Shown piece by piece: positions 1-8,395 of a stretch of 64,000 bases of DNA. Source of the DNA: Acidimicrobiia bacterium (GTDB lineage Bacteria; Actinomycetota; Acidimicrobiia; IMCC26256; PALSA-610); contig DATBAK010000036.1 of the NCBI GenBank assembly GCA_036271555.1, positions 1 through 64,000 of the forward strand, read 5' to 3'. The notes beneath the pieces were generated by a model, which saw nothing but the letters and a program-made list of their open reading frames with translations, did no database searches and was not told the DNA's origin. Position 1 is the stretch's first letter. Each line of letters opens with the position of its first letter. The translations under genes and the position numbers were made by a program.

Positions 1-3
1 CTC

Positions 4-813
4 GTGACGATCGACTCGCTCCTGTCGACGCCGGTCGGCAACTACGTCCTGGATGCGCTCGTCGAACGCGGGGTCACGACGGCGGCGATCGACGCGATCA
101 CCGAGACCGCTCTCTACGAGTGCGTCACGGCCGGCGCCGCCGAAGCGTCGTCGGCCAAGTTCCGTGACCCACCGGCGCGCGGCTTCCCGTGGGACGAGGT
201 CACCACGCTCGAGGTCGTCACCGCGTTGTCCGACGCGGTGCTCTCGAGTGAGGCCGCGCGCTGGTGGTCGTCGCGTGCGCTCGACCGAGCGCAGCTCTGG
301 ATCGGCGCGCCGGATGCGATCCCGCAACCGGCCAACCCGTCACCGCGCCACTACGACAAACCTCCGAACGAGATCTGGACGTCGTCCGCGCTCGACGATG
401 GCACGAGCGCGTGGTGGCCGCGGTTGCGCGAGGGTGCCGACGGGCCCCCGCCGACGGAGACGCAATCCGTATGGCGACTGACGCCGAGTCCCGCCGCACG
501 CGTCTTCGAGATCACGAGCGCTCAGGACTACGCGTGGCTCCGCAGTGAGTTCGCCGATTGGGACGCAATCGCGCAGGCGTACGACGGCATCCATCTCGGC
601 GTCGAAGGTCTGATCCGCGCGCAAGGCGTGCCGTGCGGATCGGTGATGCTCGACGACTGGGACGTCGAGTCGACCGCGTGGCTGCGTTGGTGCTTCGACG
701 GCCTCGAGCGTGTGGCCGACCTCGAACCAGATCACGCGCACACGAGCGTGCCCGTGCTGCACAACCCGATCAAACGCGCGATTTCATCTCTTCGAGCTCG
801 TCCGCCGTCATGA
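4..813 (+). CDS. Hypothetical protein (5' end may lie outside window)
   Basis: I do not recognise this 269-residue protein. It has no signal peptide, membrane helix or obvious catalytic motif. It is rich in Trp and acidic residues, with several WxxW-like stretches near residues 85-100 and 180-235. The GTG at position 4 is the first start in the window, but the frame is open to the edge, so the true start may lie upstream. Its last 44 bp overlap the 3' end of the convergent ftsK gene, which is unusual but both frames look coding. Function unknown; confidence refers to it being a real gene. Confidence 0.6.
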   Translation: MTIDSLLSTPVGNYVLDALVERGVTTAAIDAITETALYECVTAGAAEASSAKFRDPPARGFPWDEVTTLEVVTALSDAVLSSEAARWWSSRALDRAQLWIGAPDAIPQPANPSPRHYDKPPNEIWTSSALDDGTSAWWPRLREGADGPPPTETQSVWRLTPSPAARVFEITSAQDYAWLRSEFADWDAIAQAYDGIHLGVEGLIRAQGVPCGSVMLDDWDVESTAWLRWCFDGLERVADLEPDHAHTSVPVLHNPIKRAISSLRARPPS

Positions 814-3280
814 GCACCGAGCGCGCCTTCGACCCTTCCGACGGGCCGACGATGCCGCGCCGCTCGAGCAGGTCCATGATCCGACCCGCGCGCGCGAAGC
901 CGACGCGCAGCTTGCGCTGCAGCATGCTCGTCGAGCCGAGACCGCTGGTGACGACGAGCTCCATCGCCTCGTCGAGCAGCTCGTCGCCCTCGTCGTCGAC
1001 CGCGTCCGCACGCGAGGTGCTGCCACCCTCCGCACCCTGCACGCCGTCGATGTAGTCGCCGTCGGTCGCCTGGCGCCGCCAGTGGGCGACGACCTTGCGC
1101 ACGCATTCCTCGTCGACCCAGGACCCTTGAATCCGCTCGGTCCGGCTCGACGACGCCGCGAGCAGCAGCATGTCGCCCTTGCCGACGAGCTTCTCGGCGC
1201 CGGGCTGGTCGAGGATGACGCGCGAGTCGGCGAGGCTGCTCACTGCGAACGCGAGGCGGCTCGGAATGTTCGCCTTGATCACGCCGGTGATCACGTCGAC
1301 CGACGGCCGCTGCGTCGCGATCACGAGGTGGATGCCGACGGCGCGCGCCATCTGCGCGATGCGGCAGATGCTCTGCTCGACGTCGCGCGCCGCGACCATC
1401 ATGAGGTCGTTGAGCTCGTCGACGACGATGAGGATGAACGGCAACCGCTCGTAGGTCTTCTCGCCATCGAGCGGGTCGGGATCTTCCTCGGTCGGCAGCT
1501 CACCGCGATCGAACATCGAGTTGTAGCCGGTGATGTCGCGCACACCGACCTCGGCGAGGAGGTCGTAGCGCATGTCCATCTCGCGCACCGCCCACTCGAG
1601 CGCGTTCGCCGCGAGCTTGGGCTTGACGACGACCTCGGTGAGCAGGTGCGGCAGGCCGTTGTACTGACCGAGCTCGACGCGCTTCGGGTCGACGAGGATG
1701 AGGCGCACCTGATCGGGTGTCGCTCGCATCAGGATCGACGTGACGATGCTGTTGATGCAGCTCGACTTGCCCGCGCCGGTCGCGCCGGCGATCAGCACGT
1801 GCGGGAACGTCGCGAGGTTCGCGAGCACCGACTTGCCCGCGATGTCGCGACCCATCCCGACCTCGAGGGGGTGCACCGCACGCTTCGCCTCGTCGGTCGC
1901 GAGGATGTCGCCGAGCGTCACCACCGGGCGCATGCGGTTCGGCACCTCGACGCCGATCGCGCTGCGGCCCGGGATCGGAGCCAGGATCCGCACGTCCTGA
2001 CTCGCCATCGCGTACGCGATCTCCTTGCTGAGACCGGTGACGCGGCTGACCTTCACACCGGGCGCGAGCTCGAGCTCGTAGCGGGTGACGGTCGGCCCGA
2101 CGGTCGCGCCGATGAGGCGCGCGTCGACACCGAACTCGTGCATCGTCGCTTCGAGGATCTCGCCGCCGGCATCGATGAGGCGGGAGTCGATCTGCTTGCC
2201 GGAGCCCCGCTTGAGGATGTTGGCGGGCGGAAGCTTCCACACGCGCTTCTCGCGGCGCGCGACGGGCCGGAGGTCGACCTCGGCTTCCTCCTCTTCCTCC
2301 TCGTCCTCGTCCTCTTCTTCTTCCTCTTCTTCGTACTCCTCGTCTTCGTCCTCGTATTCCTCGTCCTCTTCGGCTTCCTCGTCGAGCTCGTACTCCTCGT
2401 CTTCTTCCTCTTCTTCGTCCTCTTCCTCTTCTTCGTCCTCGAGGAGCGACTGGTCGAAGAGCACGGCGCGCTTGTTCGCGGCCGACTGGACGAACGGAGC
2501 AGGGCTCAAATGCGCGGGCGCTTCGAGCGAAGCGTCCGAACCGACGGACGCGACCGCGGCATCGCCGTCTTCGTCGACGGTCACGTCTTCGCGCTGCGTG
2601 AGCTCGAACAGCTCCTTGAATCCGGAGCGCGCCAGACGGCCGAGCGCGGCGACGCCGCCGAGCGCGTCGCGCAGTCCGATGTGTGCGACGAGCAGGAAGC
2701 CGAACACGAACAACGCGACGAGCACGACACCCGCGCCGAAGGGTCCGAGCGCGGCTGCGAGCGGACCGGCGACGAGCGCGCCCAACACGCCCCCGGCATG
2801 ACGCAGGCGCGTGAAGCTCTGCGAGTCGGGACGACCCGCGAGCAGGTCGAGCACGCCGACCGCCGCGAGCACCACCGCGACGAGACCGATACCGACGCGC
2901 ACGCCGCGCCGCTCGGGCTCCTCGTCGTCCTCGTCGACGTACGAGCGCGCGACCAGCGCGGCCGCGCCGCCGATCAACGCGATCGGAAGGAGGAAGCGAC
3001 CGTCGCCGAGCACCGCGCCCGCGCCGGTGTCGAGCGCGCGGCCGAAGGGCCCCGCGAAGTGGAAGCAGATCGCGAGCCCGCAGAGGATCCCCACGGCCGC
3101 GAGCGCGACCGCGAGCGCGTCACTCTTGTGGCTCTCGAGCTGGGTCGAGAGCGCCTCACGCAAGGCCGCGAAGCGCGGCTCGCGCCGCAGCTTCCGGCGG
3201 GCCGTCCGCCCCCGTCCCCGCCCCCGCTTGGCCGGGGCGCGGCGGCTGGACGCCGGCCGACGAGTGGTCGTCGTGGCCAT
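770..3280 (-). CDS. ftsK: DNA translocase FtsK/SpoIIIE
   Basis: This septal ATP-driven DNA pump clears and segregates chromosome termini at division. The 836-residue protein has a basic N-terminus, hydrophobic segments around residues 55-210 (FtsK_4TM), a linker, the RecA-like motor with Walker A GATGAGKSS near residues 499-507 and Walker B LILVDPK, and a C-terminal winged-helix gamma domain (SMLQRKLRVGFARAGRIMDLLE) that reads KOPS sites. The linker holds an extreme run of Glu/Asp at about residues 275-335. The ATG start is supported by a TACGGT box at 3287-3292 exactly 6 nt upstream, suggesting a leaderless mRNA. It lies downstream of rnj and an SDR gene on the same strand, the usual actinobacterial rnj-ftsK neighbourhood. 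Confidence 0.97.
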   Translation of the reverse strand: MATTTTRRPASSRRAPAKRGRGRGRTARRKLRREPRFAALREALSTQLESHKSDALAVALAAVGILCGLAICFHFAGPFGRALDTGAGAVLGDGRFLLPIALIGGAAALVARSYVDEDDEEPERRGVRVGIGLVAVVLAAVGVLDLLAGRPDSQSFTRLRHAGGVLGALVAGPLAAALGPFGAGVVLVALFVFGFLLVAHIGLRDALGGVAALGRLARSGFKELFELTQREDVTVDEDGDAAVASVGSDASLEAPAHLSPAPFVQSAANKRAVLFDQSLLEDEEEEEDEEEEEDEEYELDEEAEEDEEYEDEDEEYEEEEEEEDEDEEEEEEAEVDLRPVARREKRVWKLPPANILKRGSGKQIDSRLIDAGGEILEATMHEFGVDARLIGATVGPTVTRYELELAPGVKVSRVTGLSKEIAYAMASQDVRILAPIPGRSAIGVEVPNRMRPVVTLGDILATDEAKRAVHPLEVGMGRDIAGKSVLANLATFPHVLIAGATGAGKSSCINSIVTSILMRATPDQVRLILVDPKRVELGQYNGLPHLLTEVVVKPKLAANALEWAVREMDMRYDLLAEVGVRDITGYNSMFDRGELPTEEDPDPLDGEKTYERLPFILIVVDELNDLMMVAARDVEQSICRIAQMARAVGIHLVIATQRPSVDVITGVIKANIPSRLAFAVSSLADSRVILDQPGAEKLVGKGDMLLLAASSSRTERIQGSWVDEECVRKVVAHWRRQATDGDYIDGVQGAEGGSTSRADAVDDEGDELLDEAMELVVTSGLGSTSMLQRKLRVGFARAGRIMDLLERRGIVGPSEGSKARSVLMTADELEEMKSRV

Positions 3281-3286
3281 CCGAGC

Positions 3287-3292
3287 ACCGTA
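3287..3292 (-). promoter_or_regulatory. -10 box of leaderless ftsK transcript
   Basis: On the minus strand TACGGT is followed by 6 nt (gctcgg) and the ftsK ATG. The same spacing recurs before many genes in this window and leaves no room for a ribosome binding site. No convincing -35 was found. Confidence 0.55.
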
Positions 3293-3335
3293 ACACCGGC
3301 CACATGGACAACAGTGCTTTCTCGTCGCGCTCGCT

Positions 3336-3358
3336 GCGGGCCGGGAAACCCGGCCCGC
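3336..3358. terminator. GC-rich hairpin between SDR gene and ftsK
   Basis: A perfect 10-bp stem (GCGGGCCGGG / CCCGGCCCGC) has an AAA loop. It lies 58 bp downstream of the SDR stop codon and upstream of ftsK. There is no U-tract, so it may act as a Rho-assisted or I-shaped terminator; the separate -10 box of ftsK fits a break between the two units. Confidence 0.5.
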
Positions 3359-3416
3359 GGACTGTCGCCGCTCCGAGACGCGGGATGGGAGTCGGCGAGG
3401 TCGCGCGGGCGTGCCG

Positions 3417-4196
3417 CTACAACGTCGGGACGTAGCCCCCGTCGACCGGATAGACGTGCCCGGTGATCCACGAGGCCGCGTCGCTACACAGGAGCGTGAC
3501 GAGCGCGGTCGGATCGCCCGGGTCGCCGACGCGCGGCACGAGGTACGGCCGCGCGAGACGGGCCTCGAGATCGGGCTGCGACTCGAGCGCGGCCGCGAGC
3601 GGACCGGTCTTCATCGCGCCGAGCGCGACGCAGTTGACCGTCACTCCCGACGCGCCGACCTCCGCGGCGAGCCCGCGACTGAAGCCCATCGCGCCGGCCT
3701 TCGCGGATCCGTAGATCACCTGCATGCGCTCGCCGCGCCGCCCCGCGTCGGACACGATCGTGACGACGCGACCCCAACCGTTGCGCGCCATGTCGCCGAC
3801 GTACGCGTGGGTGACGTGCAACACCGCGCCGAGGTTGAGGCGCATGTCGGTCTCCCAGTCGTCGGGACTGGTCTCGATGAACTTCTTCAGCGCGAAACCG
3901 CTTGTGGGGATGCCCGCGTTGTTGACGAGGATGTCGACGGGACCCGTCTCCTCGCGCATGCGCAGCACCTTGACCGGGCTCGTGACGTCGGCCTTCACGG
4001 GGCGCGCGCTCCCTGGCCCTTTCGCAGCCTCCGCGACCGCGAGCGCGCGCTCTTCGTAGATGTCGTTGACCCACACCGACGCGCCCGCGCGCACGAACGC
4101 CGACACGATCTCCGCGCCCACGCCGTTGCCGCCCCCGGTGACGAGCGCGGTACGCCCGACGAGGTCGATCGTGTATTCGGATCCCCCGCCACTCAC
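3417..4196 (-). CDS. SDR family NAD(P)-dependent oxidoreductase
   Basis: A classical short-chain dehydrogenase of 259 residues, cytoplasmic and Rossmann-fold. Visible motifs are the cofactor glycine motif TGGGNGVG (residues 20-27), the NNAG motif in VDILVNNAG, and the catalytic YxxxK (Tyr162, Lys166) preceded by a Ser in the expected position. The C-terminal part (ITGHVYPVDGGYVPTL) is the usual SDR end. The substrate cannot be told from sequence. It starts with GTG 4 bp after the rnj stop codon, so the two are probably co-transcribed. Functional link to RNase J is not obvious; this SDR replaces nothing known in the conserved rnj-ftsK cluster. Confidence 0.9.
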   Translation of the reverse strand: MSGGGSEYTIDLVGRTALVTGGGNGVGAEIVSAFVRAGASVWVNDIYEERALAVAEAAKGPGSARPVKADVTSPVKVLRMREETGPVDILVNNAGIPTSGFALKKFIETSPDDWETDMRLNLGAVLHVTHAYVGDMARNGWGRVVTIVSDAGRRGERMQVIYGSAKAGAMGFSRGLAAEVGASGVTVNCVALGAMKTGPLAAALESQPDLEARLARPYLVPRVGDPGDPTALVTLLCSDAASWITGHVYPVDGGYVPTL

Positions 4197-4200
4197 GCGC

Positions 4201-5871
4201 TCAGGCCTCCATCACCACCGGGATGACGATCGGCCGCCGCCGCGTGCGCTCCGCGATGAAGCGACCGAGCGACTTGCGCGCGTGGCGGCGCACGGTCTCG
4301 AAGTCTTTCGGCGCTTCGGGATCGAGCTCGTTCAGCGCGTCGGCGACGACCTGCTTCGCCTCTTCGAGCAGCTCTTCGGCCTCGGGCGCGTACACCCAGC
4401 CGCGCGTGACGATCTCGGGACCGGTCAGCACCTTGCCGGTCTGCGCGTCGACCGTGACGATGACGACGACGACGCCTTCCTCCGACAGCGCGCGCCGATC
4501 GCGCAGTACCCCGTGACCGACGTCGCCGACGATGCCGTCGACGTAGGAGTAGCCCGCGGGAACCGCGCGCCGTTCGACGTCGACACCGCTCGGCCCGAGC
4601 GTCACGAGGTCGCCGTCCTCGCAGATCAGCACGCGCTCGGGCCGCACGCCGACCGCGCGCGCGAGACGCGCGTGGTGCACGAGGTGCCGGTACTCGCCAT
4701 GGACGGGCACGAACCACTCGGGCGACAGCAGGCTGAGCACGAACTTCAGCTCTTCCTGCGAGGCGTGGCCCGACACGTGGACGCGCGCGTTGCCGTCGTG
4801 CACGACGTCGGCGCCCGCGCGGTGCAGCGCGTCGATCACACGCGAGACGTTCGCCTCGTTGCCCGGAATCGCGTGGGCCGAGAGCACGACGACGTCGTCG
4901 TCGGAGACCTTCACGTACTTGTGCTCGTGCGCCGCCATCAACGACAGCGCGCTCATCGGCTCGCCCTGCGAGCCCGTGCAGATGATGCACAGCTCGCCCG
5001 GCGCGTAGCGGCTCGTCTCCTCGATGTCGACGATCGCGTGCGCGGGCACGTCGAGCAGCCCGAGCTCACGCGCCATCGCGACGTTGTGCACCATCGAGCG
5101 GCCGAGGAACGCAAGCTTGCGTCCACCCCCGATCGCCGCGTTCGCGACCTGCTCGATCCGGTGCAGGTGCGACGCAAAGCAGGCGACGATCAGACGACGG
5201 TCCGCGTGCTCGCGCACGAGCGCGCGCATCGCCTCGCCGACGGTCGACTCCGACGCGGTGAAGCCCGGGCGCTCCGCGTTCGTCGAGTCCGACAGCAGGA
5301 GCCGCACGCCGCCGTTGCGGCGCGCGATCTCACCGAGCAACGCCAGGTTCGTGTGCCGGCCGTCGACCGGCGTGAGGTCGAGCTTGAAGTCGCCGGTGTG
5401 CACGATCGTCCCTACGGGCGTGAAGAACGCCGTCGCGAAGCCGTGCGGAACCGAGTGCGTGACGGGCACGAACTGGCAGTCGAACGGCCCGATCGACCGG
5501 CGCTCGCCGTCGAAGACGGGCACGAACGTCGCGCGGTCGATCAGCCCCGATTCCTCGATGCGATTGCGCGCCATCGCGAGCGACAGCTGCGATCCGTAGA
5601 TCGTGAGCTCCATGTCGCGCAGCAAGAACGCGAGCCCGCCGGCGTGGTCCTCGTGCGCGTGCGTGATGAAGACGCCTTCGACGCGGTCCGCGTTGTCACG
5701 CACGTACGAGAAGTCGGGCAACACGAGGTCAACACCCGGCATGTTCTCGTCGGGGAACATCAAGCCGCAGTCGACGAGCAGGATGCGATCCTCGACCTCG
5801 AGACACAGGCAGTTGCGCCCGATCTCACCCAAACCGCCGAGGAAGACGATGCGGACGGCAGGATCGCTCAT
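4201..5871 (-). CDS. rnj: Ribonuclease J
   Basis: A 556-residue metallo-beta-lactamase/beta-CASP nuclease with 5'-3' exo- and endonuclease activity in RNA maturation and decay. The N-terminus (VRIVFLGGLGEIGRNC) and the zinc motif HAHEDH near residues 70-75 are typical. The beta-CASP region contains LLSDSTNAERPG and the later motif HVSGHASQEELK, followed by the C-terminal domain with VVIVTVDAQTGKVL. Length matches the family. The gene is the first of an rnj-SDR-(ftsK) unit. In many actinobacteria dapA precedes rnj; here dapA is absent and dapB lies 13 kb away across inserted material. Confidence 0.96.
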   Translation of the reverse strand: MSDPAVRIVFLGGLGEIGRNCLCLEVEDRILLVDCGLMFPDENMPGVDLVLPDFSYVRDNADRVEGVFITHAHEDHAGGLAFLLRDMELTIYGSQLSLAMARNRIEESGLIDRATFVPVFDGERRSIGPFDCQFVPVTHSVPHGFATAFFTPVGTIVHTGDFKLDLTPVDGRHTNLALLGEIARRNGGVRLLLSDSTNAERPGFTASESTVGEAMRALVREHADRRLIVACFASHLHRIEQVANAAIGGGRKLAFLGRSMVHNVAMARELGLLDVPAHAIVDIEETSRYAPGELCIICTGSQGEPMSALSLMAAHEHKYVKVSDDDVVVLSAHAIPGNEANVSRVIDALHRAGADVVHDGNARVHVSGHASQEELKFVLSLLSPEWFVPVHGEYRHLVHHARLARAVGVRPERVLICEDGDLVTLGPSGVDVERRAVPAGYSYVDGIVGDVGHGVLRDRRALSEEGVVVVIVTVDAQTGKVLTGPEIVTRGWVYAPEAEELLEEAKQVVADALNELDPEAPKDFETVRRHARKSLGRFIAERTRRRPIVIPVVMEA

Positions 5872-5984
5872 TGAACGTTGACGCTACCGCGCACGACACA
5901 CCTCCTCCTGCCGCACGAGAAACGCGTGGTCGCGCCGCGAGGCGATGCCATGATGTGCTCGCGGGCGCGAGATGGGGAGCATGG

Positions 5985-6410
5985 ATGGGAATCGCGTACC
6001 GCCTCGATCCGGTCTTGGGGCTGACCGTGACGGTGTTCGACGGAGTGATCACCGGCGAGGAATGGATCCAGGAGGTACGCGAGCTCTTTGCGGATCCCGC
6101 GTGGCCGGCGGGGCGCCTGAGCCTCACTGATCTCCGCACCGCGGACTCGCACCTGCTCACGGCCGAGCACCGCCAGGAGGTCTACGAGATCAACCAGGCG
6201 CACGCGAAGCAGCTCGTCGGCATGAAGAGCGCCGCGATCGCCGGAATGCACTTCGACGAAGCCCGCGAGTTCGAGCGCGGCAACCGCCAGTCCGGCATGC
6301 GGCTCATCGCGTTCGACGACGTCGGCCCCGCGTGCGCGTGGCTCGGCATCGATGCCGCGGCCGTCAACCCGATCCTCGCGGAGATGCGCGCCCAGCTGCG
6401 CGGCGACTGA
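5985..6410 (+). CDS. Small STAS/SpoIIAA-like hypothetical protein
   Basis: A 141-residue soluble protein whose pattern resembles SpoIIAA/STAS-like folds: an early beta strand (LGLTVTVFDGVIT), a helix, LSLTDLRTADSHLL, KSAAIAGM and a C-terminal FDDVGPACAWLGID. This is a fold guess, not a functional call. The chosen ATG at 5985 has GGGGAGC 4 nt upstream; an in-frame ATG at 5871 exists but would overlap the rnj start and lacks a ribosome binding site. It is divergent from rnj and convergent with the diiron protein gene, with a strong hairpin between. Confidence 0.7.
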   Translation: MGIAYRLDPVLGLTVTVFDGVITGEEWIQEVRELFADPAWPAGRLSLTDLRTADSHLLTAEHRQEVYEINQAHAKQLVGMKSAAIAGMHFDEAREFERGNRQSGMRLIAFDDVGPACAWLGIDAAAVNPILAEMRAQLRGD

Positions 6411-6436
6411 CGCGCCCGAACGCCGCGTGAACGCGA

Positions 6437-6467
6437 CGACGCGCGCCCGGCTGACGGGCGCGCGTCG
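6437..6467. terminator. Bidirectional hairpin terminator
   Basis: A perfect 13-bp stem (CGACGCGCGCCCG / CGGGCGCGCGTCG) with a GCTGA loop lies between two convergent genes (stop codons at 6410 and 6492). There is no U-tract; position and symmetry suggest it ends transcription from both sides. Confidence 0.65.
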
Positions 6468-6491
6468 CGTCGAGCGGTCGCCTGCGGAGGA

Positions 6492-7619
6492 TCAGGCGAC
6501 GGCGCGGTCCTTCGCGACCTCGTCGAGCATGGCGTACTCCTCACCGGTGTCGGTCCAGTCCTCGAACTGGATGACGCCGAGCTCGGTGAAGCGCTCGCGC
6601 AGCCAGCCGTCGCCGGCGTCGAGCAGACCGAGCTTCTTGCAGTTCGGCACGATCTTCGAGAAGAGCAACGACTGGAACACCGCACGGTCGGGCGCCTGCA
6701 TCACGAGCTTCGTCGCCATCTTCACGTCGACGCCCATGCGGTCCCACACCTCCTGCTGGAGGAACCGGTCGCGCATGCGCACCGCGGCCTCGAACGCGAA
6801 CTCCTGGCGCTCACGGATCTCGCTCGCCCCGAGGCCCGCGTAGTACTCCTTCAGCGAGAGCACGCCGAACGCGACGTGGCGCGCTTCGTCGCTCATCACG
6901 TAGCGGAGCAGCTTCTTCAGCAACGGCTCGGTCGTCATCTGGTGCATGAAACCGAAGGCTGCGAGCGCGAGGCCCTCGACCATGATCTGCATGCCGAGGT
7001 ACGTCATGTCCCAGCGCGGGTCGCGAATGATGTCGTCGAGCAGCATCCGCAAGTGCGCGTTGATCGGGTAGTGACCCGACAGCTTCGTGTCGAGGTACTT
7101 CGCGAACACCTCGACGTGACGGGCCTCGTCCATCACCTGCGTCGCGCCGTAGTACTTGGCGTCGATCCACGGCACGGTCTCGACGACGCGCGCGGTGCAG
7201 ATCAGCGCGCCCTGCTCGCCGTGCATGAACTGCGAAAGCGTCCAGTTCTGCGACTCGACGCCGAACTCGATCCACTCCTTGTCGCCCCACTTCGCGAACG
7301 GCGTGCCGCTCAGGTCGAGGCCGGCGCCGAACATGCCGTCGGCCCCCGCCTGCGCGGTCGCGTTGGCGAGGACGACCTTCTCCTGGTCGACGTCGGTGTC
7401 CCACGGCAGGTCGGTCTCGCCGTTCCACTGCGACGTCTTCGCCTTCTCGTAGAGCTTCACGAGTGCGGGACGGCTGCGCTCGTAGTCCCACGTGAAGATC
7501 GTCTCGGGAGAGGAGGTCACCTCGTGGACGACGGCGTCGACGTCCTCGTTGGTGATCGAAAGGATCGCCTCGAGATCGTTGATGTCCTCGCGGCCGATCA
7601 GATCGGTGAAGTCGCTCAT
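6492..7619 (-). CDS. Ferritin-like diiron oxygenase/oxidase family protein
   Basis: A 375-residue, all-helical protein of the ferritin/ribonucleotide-reductase-like superfamily. Two DEARH motifs (Asp164-His168 and Asp244-His248) provide two ExxH pairs, and upstream Glu residues in ICTARVVE and IMVEGLALAAF complete the usual set of four carboxylates and two histidines. Substrate is unknown; AurF-like N-oxygenases and other diiron oxidases share the layout. Its ATG overlaps the stop of a TetR-type regulator gene (ATGA), so the two form an operon and the regulator probably controls this enzyme. Confidence 0.8.
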   Translation of the reverse strand: MSDFTDLIGREDINDLEAILSITNEDVDAVVHEVTSSPETIFTWDYERSRPALVKLYEKAKTSQWNGETDLPWDTDVDQEKVVLANATAQAGADGMFGAGLDLSGTPFAKWGDKEWIEFGVESQNWTLSQFMHGEQGALICTARVVETVPWIDAKYYGATQVMDEARHVEVFAKYLDTKLSGHYPINAHLRMLLDDIIRDPRWDMTYLGMQIMVEGLALAAFGFMHQMTTEPLLKKLLRYVMSDEARHVAFGVLSLKEYYAGLGASEIRERQEFAFEAAVRMRDRFLQQEVWDRMGVDVKMATKLVMQAPDRAVFQSLLFSKIVPNCKKLGLLDAGDGWLRERFTELGVIQFEDWTDTGEEYAMLDEVAKDRAVA

Positions 7620-8254
7620 GGTGTCACTCCCTGGGACGAGACGGTGGTGAGCCCGGGGACGACGAAGTCGTCGACGAGCGCGCGGACGGAGTTGGGATCG
7701 GACAGCTCGACGGTGTCGGTCGGGCTACAGAGATACGAGAGGAGGATGCGCGCCAGCCATTCGGCCGCGCGCGCGGCGTCGTCGGAGTCGAGGAAGCGCG
7801 CGAGCGCGGGTGCGACGACCCGCGCACCGGCGTCGAGGACGCGGTCGGCGCCGTCGAACGCGAGGTGGGGCAACAGCAGCTCGGGCTCCGCGAGCAGGAC
7901 GAAGTTCAGTGCGTCGTGGGCGGTGAGCCAGCGTTGCGCTTCGAGCACCATTGCGACGACCGCATCGGACAGCGTCGTTGCCGATGCGGCCGCGTGGTCG
8001 AGCGCGGCCGAGAGCGTCGCGGCTTCACGTGCGACGACCGCGCCGAGCAGCGCGGGCTTGCCGGGGAAGTACCGGTAGAGGGTGGCGCGAGAGACGCCGG
8101 CCTCGCGGGCGACGTCGTCGAGCGTGCTCTTGGAGACGCCGACGCGCGCGATACAGGCCAGGGCGGCGTCGACCAAGCGGGTCGCGGCCGGCCCCGCGGC
8201 GCCGTCCAGCCCGACCGGTTCGATCGGCGGCACGGCGACCAGCGGTTCCTGCAC
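7616..8254 (-). CDS. TetR family transcriptional regulator
   Basis: The N-terminal helix-turn-helix is clear: RLVDAALACIARVGVSKSTLDDVAREAGVSRATLYRYFPGK. The C-terminal ligand domain is of the usual length. I prefer the GTG at 8254, because GGAGG (8265-8269 on the minus strand) sits 10 nt before it; a TTG at 8263 is also in frame but would abut that sequence. It is translationally coupled to the downstream diiron protein gene. A 7-bp inverted repeat in its promoter (8304-8330) is a likely autoregulatory operator. The insertion element that follows starts only 79-87 bp upstream of the start codon. Confidence 0.9.
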   Translation of the reverse strand: MQEPLVAVPPIEPVGLDGAAGPAATRLVDAALACIARVGVSKSTLDDVAREAGVSRATLYRYFPGKPALLGAVVAREAATLSAALDHAAASATTLSDAVVAMVLEAQRWLTAHDALNFVLLAEPELLLPHLAFDGADRVLDAGARVVAPALARFLDSDDAARAAEWLARILLSYLCSPTDTVELSDPNSVRALVDDFVVPGLTTVSSQGVTP

Positions 8255-8303
8255 GGGCGGCAATCCTCCGAGCCCAGGCCGGCCGCAGCTGCGGCCAACT
8301 CTC

Positions 8304-8337
8304 TGAGACGGTAAGCCTCGTTTCGTCTCACCGTCAA
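8304..8337 (-). promoter_or_regulatory. TetR promoter with inverted-repeat operator
   Basis: On the minus strand TTGACG (8332-8337) is separated by 17 bp from TTACCG (8309-8314). TGAGACG (8304-8310) and CGTCTCA (8324-8330) form a perfect 7-bp inverted repeat across this core, the expected place for TetR autorepression. A 16-bp perfect palindrome, GGCCGCAGCTGCGGCC (8281-8296), follows in the leader. The first target-site copy of the insertion elements (8342) lies 5 bp outside the -35 box. Confidence 0.5.
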
Positions 8338-8341
8338 TGTG

Positions 8342-8349
8342 TCACGCGT
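8342..8349. repeat. Target-site repeat TCACGCGT, copy 1
   Basis: The octamer TCACGCGT immediately precedes the left inverted repeat of the first IS1595-type element. Identical octamers are at 10768-10775 and 13441-13448. IS1595-family insertions usually make 8-bp target duplications. Confidence 0.85.
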
Positions 8350-8362
8350 CACAACGAGTCAC

Positions 8363-8387
8363 TTGCCACACCCAACCCGGCTACCCT
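8363..8387 (+). promoter_or_regulatory. Putative passenger promoter, element A left end
   Basis: TTGCCA (8363-8368) lies inside the left inverted repeat and TACCCT (8382-8387) 13 bp further, 8 nt before the GTG of the passenger gene. The 13-bp spacing is short for a canonical promoter, but the same 13-bp geometry recurs at the left end of element B. Confidence 0.4.
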
Positions 8388-8395
8388 ACTCCGGC

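Noticed and set aside
710-3466. Long open frame antisense to ftsK
   Set aside because: It mirrors the FtsK gene on the opposite strand; high GC at third positions keeps antisense frames open. No homology is visible, while FtsK is unmistakable. The same holds for long frames antisense to rimP, proS, infB and the two propeller genes.
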